Part shown: piece after piece, positions 56,871-64,000 of the stretch
Numbering within the stretch: position 1 is the stretch's first letter
Layout of the letters: each line of letters opens with the position of its first letter
Origin: Rosa chinensis
Taxonomy: Eukaryota; Streptophyta; Magnoliopsida; Rosales; Rosaceae
Assembly: GCF_002994745.2 (NCBI RefSeq)
Contig: NC_037091.1
Coordinates: 10,292,501 to 10,356,500 of the forward strand
Reading direction: 5' to 3'
DNA: 64,000 nt
Made by a program: the position numbers and the translations under genes
Notes under the pieces: model-generated
Seen by the model: only the letters and a program-made list of their open reading frames with translations
Database searches by the model: none
Told to the model about the DNA's origin: nothing

Positions 56871-59214
56871 AACACATGGATACTCCTCTTTAGTCTTCAC
56901 TCTTCACGCAGACGTTGCTCACTCGAATCTCTCTATCTCTCTTTCTGACTGGTATCTCCTCTCTCCAGCTCTCCTTAACCCTCTGGTCTCTCTTTCTTTG
57001 TCCTCGTCAATCAACATCACGATTCCTGGTATTGGAGTTATGGAATTAATTGAATATATTTATGGAAAGTTGGGGAATTGGGGTTTAATTCTTCAACATT
57101 TTTTTGTCCCAGATTTTGGCTTCAAGGAAATAGCTTTTTGGGTCTAGGTTTCTGCTTATGAAATTGCTCTGGTGAACTTTTGCTTTGATGAACTAATTCA
57201 ATGCTTTGATGAACTTTTGCCGGACTTTTATTCTAGGAAGGAACCCCACTATTCAATCATTTCAATGCTTTGATGAACTGTATGTGTGGTTCATTGTGAT
57301 GAAAAATAGAGAATTGAGAGAGAAAAAAAATGTGAAAAGTGTGATTTAGAATTTCCGATTTTGGTTGCTTGGAAGAGATTGGACTGGTTTGCAATCTGGG
57401 TAAGTTACTTGTGCTACTTTCTGCTTTAGAATTGTATGTTTTACTTTAGATTTCTCTATGTGAGGAATGAAGGGGAATTTAAAATTTGGGTAAGCTTTGG
57501 TTTGCAATCTGGGTAAACTCTGGTATTCAAAATCTTTTATGCTATAGTTGATTGATTGTTGCTCAGTAAGTGGTGTGGTGGATAATGCTATATGTTGGAG
57601 ATAGTATTGATATTTCAGTATGTAATTGAAGATGTAATTTTAGTCAAGTTCCATGATTTTGCATTTTTCAGTAGAATGAATTTTGATTTCTGTTGCATGC
57701 TCTCTTCAGAACTTGGAATGTGGCAACTCAGTTTAGGGTTTAGGATCAAATGTGCATTCCTACTATTCCATACACATGTTAGGCTATATGCTAATGCGTT
57801 TGTCTGTATTCAGTTTGTAGTTCAATGATGTAGTGAAGATTATTCTAAGTGGTGCTTTACTAACTTGTTCATGCTAGATTTTACGAGTTAAATATATTTT
57901 GTTTGACTTGCTTATTTTGGTTACATTATTACTTTGAATGAGGGACTGGAAAAGCTTATCATATGAGTCAGTAGTGCCTGTGCCTTTTGCTATTCAAATC
58001 TGTGTTGTTAGGAAAATCAATTGGAGTTCTTGGAACTGGAATACCAATAGGAGCTGCTGCAGTTGGTATTTGAAATGCCAAAACAGTAAAAATTCGTTCT
58101 TTTTCTCTGTTTTTTTACCTTCCTTCCTAGTTTGGTTGCTTGGAAGAGATTGGATTGATTTTGAATCTTAGGGTGGGGATGTAGTTCTCAGATTCGTTCA
58201 CCATGCTCAAATTCCATTGACAAACATAATTTTCCTGTCACCAGGTTTAGTATTTAGTTCAGTATGGCTTGGTTCATGTGATTCTTCAATACTGTTAGAC
58301 CCAAAAGAAGATATGAAACAAAAAAAAACAAAAAAAAAAGTAGAAACTACTTGTGGACATGAGTGAGTCTAAAATATTCAAGGATTTTCATTACTGAATG
58401 CTAAAAAAGCGACTCGAGTTTTGATTCCTGTTACATAACAAATGCCAAAAAGTTCTTCCTATGTATGCAGTTTCGGCATACTGAAGTTCAATGTGAAGAT
58501 GACATCCCTTACAAGTATGGATTCTTCCATCTAGTATTTTCCTTGGGGGCCATGTATTTTGCAGTGCTATTCATTAGTTAGAACCTCAATAACTTAGCTA
58601 AGAAGCAGTTAGGAGCCAATTACCATGTTTTATACATTCAGATCTCCTTGTCTGATAACTTTCACTTCATTCCGATCATTGTACACAACATTCCAAAACA
58701 ATCAAGTGGAGCATTGATGTTGGTTGGGCTAGTACATGGGTAAAGATTGTCAATGAGTTGATTTGAGAAATTAGTTGAGAAATTCGTGGCCTGGGTAAAC
58801 TTGTCTTTGGCCATCATAACTATATGGTGACCAATTAGTTGATTTGAGAAGTATAGATGTGTCTGTTGTAATTCAAGTGGATATTGCAATTCTGCATGTA
58901 AATGTAGAGAAATTATGTTTGTAAAAGCTCTACTGAGCTCCCATTCATAGATGGAAATGAGCTTAGTATGACTGATAGATTTGATTACATGATGTAGAAT
59001 GCAATTTTACATGATGAATAAATAGATTTGAGTACACAATTACTGGCAGAGTTTATTTTATAGATGTTGTGTTTCATCAGTTCATAAGAATAAGGTATTC
59101 AAAAGAGTAAGGTCCTCAAAATAACCTTCTATTTAAACTTGAACTACATTATATTACTAAACAATCAAGACAATATAATATTTCATGTCCAAATTGGTCA
59201 TTCCATAAATAAAA
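56871..59214. other. Gene-free stretch with dispersed short repeats
   Basis: No gene seen. 'TTGGTTGCTTGGAAGAGATTGGA' variants occur near 57363 and 58133, and 'CTTTGATGAACT' occurs three times near 57190-57280. This hints at old internal duplication. Small ORFs lack domains. Confidence 0.4.
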
Positions 59215-59391
59215 AGCACAAGCCAGCTTCAGTTTACCAAACACTCTGCCACTGCTTTTGTCACTGACAGCACTTATAAAAAACCAGTTTACCAAACACT
59301 CAGCTGCTTTGCTTTTCAGCCACTTATTCTCAGAAATAAGCAGAAGTCAGCTTTTTTAAAAAACACAGCCATACCAAACATAGCCCTAGGC
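59215..59391 (-). mobile_element. hAT-like terminus (right)
   Basis: Ends CCAAACATAGCCCTAG on plus. It contains the direct repeat TTTACCAAACACTC (near 59236 and 59287). See the left terminus at 55429. Confidence 0.4.
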
Positions 59392-59454
59392 ATGCAACTG
59401 GAACCAGCAATACCTGTGGCAATAATAACAAAGAAAACATGACGTCCAGAAGAT

Positions 59455-59660
59455 GATATGGCAGACTAAGAACTTTCAAGTCTTTCCATGTTCTTATTGG
59501 CTATTGACTATTGACCATAGTTTGCGCCGCCACTGCATTCCCAAGTCTATAAATTTGAATATGAACAATGTGGTTCCAAACACAGAGGCACACACCTCTT
59601 CATAAAGCATGCGAGCGACCTGGAGTATATTCATCTGTGACCTACGGTAACTATTTATGT
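59455..59660 (+). promoter_or_regulatory. CNGC-type promoter remnant
   Basis: GCCACTGCATTC, then AAGTCTATAAA, then a leader-like stretch (…ATGTGGTTCCAAACACAG…) resemble 17040-17100 before CNGC copy 1. No CNGC exon follows within the window; repeats begin at 59785. It may mark a third, lost or displaced CNGC copy. Confidence 0.35.
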
Positions 59661-59781
59661 TCTATCCCTCATTCTCTGCTATATATTTGAATATTTCCCA
59701 GCTAGTTCGTACTTATGATTAATTCTATTCGTGTATATATAACACTAATCTTTCTTTTATATACTTACATATATTTATTTT

Positions 59782-59784
<3 letters not shown>

Positions 59785-59829
<45 letters not shown>

Positions 59830-59843
59830 AACACACACACACA
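59785..59843. repeat. (AT)n(AC)n microsatellite
   Basis: About 18 AT units followed by an imperfect AC run. Confidence 0.9.
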
Positions 59844-59862
59844 GATCCTATCAAGAGCAGAG

Positions 59863-60221
59863 CTCCACTTTGACAATTAACGTGTGAAGTTTGAGTTTTT
59901 GGGTCACTTTGCGGTCCCATATCCACATCTCGACCGTTCAGTTTTTAGGTACTAGTGTATAGATCATCTATATAAATTTTCAGCCAAAATGATGATCGTT
60001 AAGGCATTGATAACTGTCTTAAAGCTAGTATGGTTCAGGTTGACAGATTCAGTCAGTCCATTTATTTAAGCGAGTTAGATAGCTTAACGATCATCAATTT
60101 GGCTGAAAATTTGCAGAGATGATCTATACACTAGTATCTAAAAAATGAACGGTCGAGATGTGGATATGCGACCGAGAAGTGACCCAAAACTCGAACTTCA
60201 CACGTTAATTTCAAAGCGGAG
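59863..60221. mobile_element. Foldback (MULE-like) MITE, 140-bp inverted arms
   Basis: The left arm 59863-60003 and right arm 60083-60221 are inverted copies with scattered differences (shared blocks AATTAACGTGTGAAGTT, ATATCCACATCTCGACCGTTCA and ACTAGTGTATAGATCATCT). They enclose an 80-bp centre. Long inverted arms suggest a Mutator-like foldback element. No clear 9-bp duplication was found. Confidence 0.75.
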
Positions 60222-60239
60222 TCCGGAATTCACGAACCT

Positions 60240-61968
60240 TCCGTTCCTCGGATAACTAGAGTCCTAATTTCCAACACAATGATCGTTATTAACTCATTGA
60301 GCTGATACTAAAGTTTTGATGATTCACATATCATTCGACCCACTTTTCTTGGTTTGACAAGGATATAACCAACATTGACTCATGGTTGACCAATCGTGAT
60401 AAGTTCGATAACTATCCAAATTATAGAACATTCTCCTTTGAGCTAGAATATCAATCAATTACAAATGTCTTAAATGGAATTATTTCACTTTCATATTAAG
60501 GGCACCCAACTTTAACGTAAACCATGACGAACTTTCTGAAGTCTCACAGTGTAGCATTCAACATGCAGATAAGCCAAGATAAATAAACCATGATTATGCC
60601 AAGTCGATTTCACATAGCATACCTTGCTAACCTTAATTAATCTTCAGTGACCAGTAGCCAAACAAAAGGGAGCTACCACGTGCAATTCAACCACACATAG
60701 TCAAGAACCATTAAACAATAATTTGATTCTCAAACTCCAATTGTTCTCAAGCAGCATCACCATTTATGATTACTCAAATTAAGCATTGAAGTTAATAACT
60801 ACTCAACACAACCAACATCCAGTACCTATCCACTTCAAATTTGAAATTCATGACCGTTAGACTCACAGGAAATCATCATGTTCCAAAATCACCATTCAAA
60901 ACTAATATAACCAAATTTCCAGATTTCCACAACATCGAATTGTCAAACAGAACTACTAACCCGAAACTAGTCCAATCCCAACATTTACAATCATACTCCA
61001 CTTATGGATTCCAAGTCAATTTCAACACAACTTCCAGCTTACCTTTACTTGTAGGATTGAGGATTGATCCTTGAGTCTACTGCCTTCACTTCACAACACA
61101 GAATGAAGCAACCTTGTCCTGTTATTGATCACCTCCACATTCCACCCACTCCAAACTTCTCAATGCAACCAACCCAATGAGCTGAGCTTCCCCGGACCTC
61201 AGACGATGCTCCAAGATGTCGGATATGAGCCCAGACAACGACGAAAGAGGACAGCGGCTCCGCCGGTACCCGACACCCATCAAAACCCATCCAAAACTAA
61301 AAACTAAGTATACCAGTACGTAGAACTCACCGAGAGGATCGATTTCCATACCTCATACATCCCCGATGATCGCCGGAAATTGCAGAAACTTCGCCGGAAA
61401 CTCGAAGCTTTCGGGCTTCGATTCTCTCTCCTCACTCCCTGCATGGACGATCCGTGACCACAGCCGTGTTGGCGCTGAAAAGAGGATTCGAACGCGGATG
61501 GTCCGCCGTCAAGTCGTCGCCGGACGAAGGATTTCCGGTCGGTCATCATCGCGGGTCAAGGGCTGGAGAAACGGGTAGAAATTTCTGATCAATTCTAGAA
61601 CGATCTGGGACGCTGACTCAATCTAAGGGCTATTTATAGCCTGAGTTTCATTTCAGACGAACGGTGCTGATCAAGCTGTGGACTTTTGGCGGTCCAGATC
61701 ACGCCAGAGCATTTCTTTTTATTTAAAATAAATTTCCATAATTCCTAAACTTCGGAAATTCATAATAAATAGTTCCGGTGTCGGAAAAATTCCCCGAAAA
61801 TTCTCACAGACTCGTAACGACGCGTACTTTATTATAGACCAAACTTTGGAGATTCCACCTTTTGAAAAATCTCAATAATTATTCCTGAAGACCTTAATAA
61901 TTACCGAGATCGTCAAATTTATTCCAAACGATCCCACCTTATCTCGATAAATTTTTCCGGGGCTCACA
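60240..61968 (-). mobile_element. LTR-like sequence, Ty3 type
   Basis: On minus it begins TGTGAGCCCCGG at 61968 and has a TATAAATAG box near 61633. Both features match large gypsy LTRs such as the one at 23809, though the rest differs. The left end is unclear and may be cut by the foldback element. The GC-rich part near 61100-61560 gives chance ORFs on both strands. Confidence 0.5.
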
Positions 61969-62170
61969 ATACCCTTAATCTGGAACATTCTCATGAGACA
62001 AATTTGAATGTCCATGATCAAAGGATTGAGTTGTGCCAAAGTATCGTTTGAACTCATGGGTCTCCCATGCATCCTAGCTGGAGCTATAGCCTGTAACACT
62101 AGAATGCCACTCTCTATAGCGTTGGTGCCATGCCTACCTCCTTGTAGAGTGGCGCTACATCCTCTCGTAT
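61969..62170 (-). pseudogene. Copia pol fragment
   Basis: About 200 bp of copia sequence; the minus strand encodes APARMHGRPMSSNDTLAQLNPLI. It corresponds to 23700-23800 in the large copia element, in the same inter-domain region. It is sandwiched between LTR-like sequences. Confidence 0.7.
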
Positions 62171-63412
62171 TGTCACACCCCCAATTTCGAATAAATAAAT
62201 TTGAATCCGAAACGCAAAACTTAACAAGCACAAGAAAACACATTGAAAATTCTTCATTTAAATTAAGCGATAAAACAAACCGAGCTCACCAACATAAAAT
62301 ACGGAATGCACAATGAGTTTACAAGTTAAACTGAATGACAATTCAATAAGTAAACACACTCACTACACAGCGGAAGAATAAAACTAACGTACACTTCAAC
62401 ATCCAAGCTACAACAACAACCAACCCTTAGCTTCGATAACTGTTATTCTGACTTGCACAATAAACCCTACACCATGGAATAGTGCACCGTGTTGAAACAA
62501 CAAACCTGGTAAGATTTTGCAAAGTCATATGAGTAAACCAAAATAACCTCAAAAACGCCTTTCCGACTCGAGGACAACAATCAACACAATGATTAGTTCC
62601 AACAACAAAATCCTTTTCTTTTCCTTTTTAGGAACACACATGTCACAACTGTGACAAATCAAATCGTCTAAATGAAAACCGGTAATCCCTGCATAGAAAT
62701 TTAGTTCAGGAAATCACCAACAGTATACAAACCAAACCCATAGTAATCCCTGCATATAGTTTAGTTCAGGAGATTACATTTAAAATCAAACAATTAGAAT
62801 GAAAAGGAAAATAGATTAAAAAAATTAAAAAAAAGGTCAAACAACTCACCCTAAAGTCGATAATCACCCATCAACTCCAAATAAATGATCTCACAACATG
62901 ACTCGTTTTCAAAACTCGACATCCTTACCCCTTAAGGTAACATACATCACTAAAGTGATAAAAATCATATTATCTCGACTCACCCATAATATGAAAATCA
63001 AGTCCCTCTTGGACAATAAAAGAAAGAAACCACTTGAAACTCTCTTATAAAAACGTGTATTCAAAGGCCTCATGTAACCCCCGTGTTACTCCCCTGAAAT
63101 ACAATGGCAGACAAACTAGAGCTCTAACTGAATCGTAACCTGTCACCTCGGCCGAGGTTCAGCCTTACGATAATAATTGCCTCTATCACTACTGTAACCC
63201 GGATCAGTAGATCCGAAAACATTTAAAGTCGTACATGACTCGACATGATATACTCATAACTCTATCTTGTACGCTTTCAGCACAATATAATCACCAATTA
63301 CACAAAAAGTTACATTCCTGTAAAGAGTAATTGCCCAAACAATTACTTGAATAAAATCACAATTATTATGCATATCACAATGCCACACCATCAAGATATA
63401 TATTTCACGTAA

Positions 63413-63444
<32 letters not shown>

Positions 63445-64000
63445 GTAGTCATCCACTCAGGGATGCCACTAATATCAACTATAGTTCATACGTATTAAAA
63501 CCAAGAAATTCATTTTATACCTAAATTCATTTTTTTACCTGTGAGCCGTAGCCCTATGAACCATAGTCGATCGAGTTCATATTATTTCAAACAAATCTTT
63601 AATTTGAAAATGATTTACATTTACCAATCAATTCCGAAAATTAAATAACTCGGTTCGTAAACGAACCACGTGAGATTTACTCACCTCTATATCCCACTCC
63701 ATCTTATCTAACAGCCAAGATAAGGTATCGAACACGCTCCGTCAGTCACCTAAGTACAATACGATCTTAACTTAGTACACAAATCGAAAATGATTAAAGT
63801 TCGAACCCCCATTTGCACTAAAATCCTAAAAGTAATGCCAATTAAGGCGAAACTTCATCCGAACTAATCCGAAGTCTCCAAAATACTTATACGATCAATA
63901 TATCAAAATTACAAGTCGATCGGACGGCCGAGTCCTCACGGATCGAAAACCGATCGAACCGAAAACCCTAAAACACTAAAATTCATAACTTGCTCATATG
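62171..64000 (-). mobile_element. LTR running off the window, same family as the 23809 solo LTR
   Basis: On plus it starts TGTCACACCCCC, the complement of an LTR end GGGGGTGTGACA. Shared blocks with 23809-26578 in inverted order include CAGTTAGAGCTCTAGT (minus, near 63120) and ATCCGTGAGGA, then GTCCGATCGACTTGT (minus, near 63930). The other end lies beyond 64000, so solo or full-length cannot be decided. An AT/AC microsatellite lies at 63415-63443. Confidence 0.8.

Noticed and set aside
61122..61578. Overlapping ORFs of 60-81 residues
   Set aside because: They lie in a GC-rich part of an LTR-like sequence; no known domain, no start context shared with a gene.

Overview
This window is from a plant nuclear genome, almost certainly a dicot. 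It has GT-AG introns, a nuclear gene for a chloroplast ribosomal protein, plant cyclic-nucleotide-gated channel (CNGC) genes and several kinds of plant transposons. The CNGC1-like tandem paralogs and the style of the repeats suggest Rosaceae, but that is an inference. Most of the 64 kb is nested transposable elements. The host genes are few: a CNGC pseudogene (17.4-20.4 kb), RPL28 for plastid ribosomal protein L28 (42.3-43.3 kb), a broken RRM/U2AF-like gene fragment (45.7-49.1 kb) and a second CNGC with an open reading frame (50.0-53.4 kb).

0-14.2 kb: a 12.4-kb Ty3/gypsy element of the Tat type lies on the minus strand (761-13164), with near-identical LTRs and a 5-bp target-site duplication (TSD), GGTTC. 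It sits inside an older LTR. Its gag-pol runs leftward (12594 to 6887), with stops and one frameshift. Between pol and the 3' LTR it carries a second, spliced gene on the opposite strand (3789-6476, plus strand). That gene has a gypsy-type transposon domain and a coiled coil. Upstream of it are two hairpins and a 19-copy, 61-bp tandem array with a 488-bp higher-order period. 14.2-17 kb holds degraded LTR sequence and a complete 607-bp TRIM element.

17-41.4 kb: CNGC copy 1 is broken by a nonsense codon and two frameshifts. Its 3' flank was hit by a minus-strand Ty1/copia element (20491-39519, TSD AAAAT). That element was later inflated by a 1.06-kb inverted-repeat element, a 2.77-kb solo LTR (TSD TCTCT), a 7.76-kb CACTA element (TSD TTT) that itself contains an LTR, and a 1.95-kb solo LTR (TSD CTTAT). 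Subtracting these leaves about 5.5 kb, a normal copia size. The CNGC copy 2 flank at 54.2 kb still has the unoccupied copia target site. Another solo LTR (39668-41407) follows.

41.4-64 kb: RPL28 has a MITE ending about 20 bp before its ATG and a short out-of-frame stretch before its intron. The RRM/U2AF-like fragment follows. Next is CNGC copy 2, a 615-residue reading frame with an unusual pore and no visible C-terminal IQ region, preceded by three 82-bp repeats and a possible uORF. The right end holds MITEs, a MULE-like foldback element, LTR pieces on either side of a copia pol fragment, and an LTR that runs off the window. All coordinates were read by eye; family names rest on motif recognition, not on database searches.
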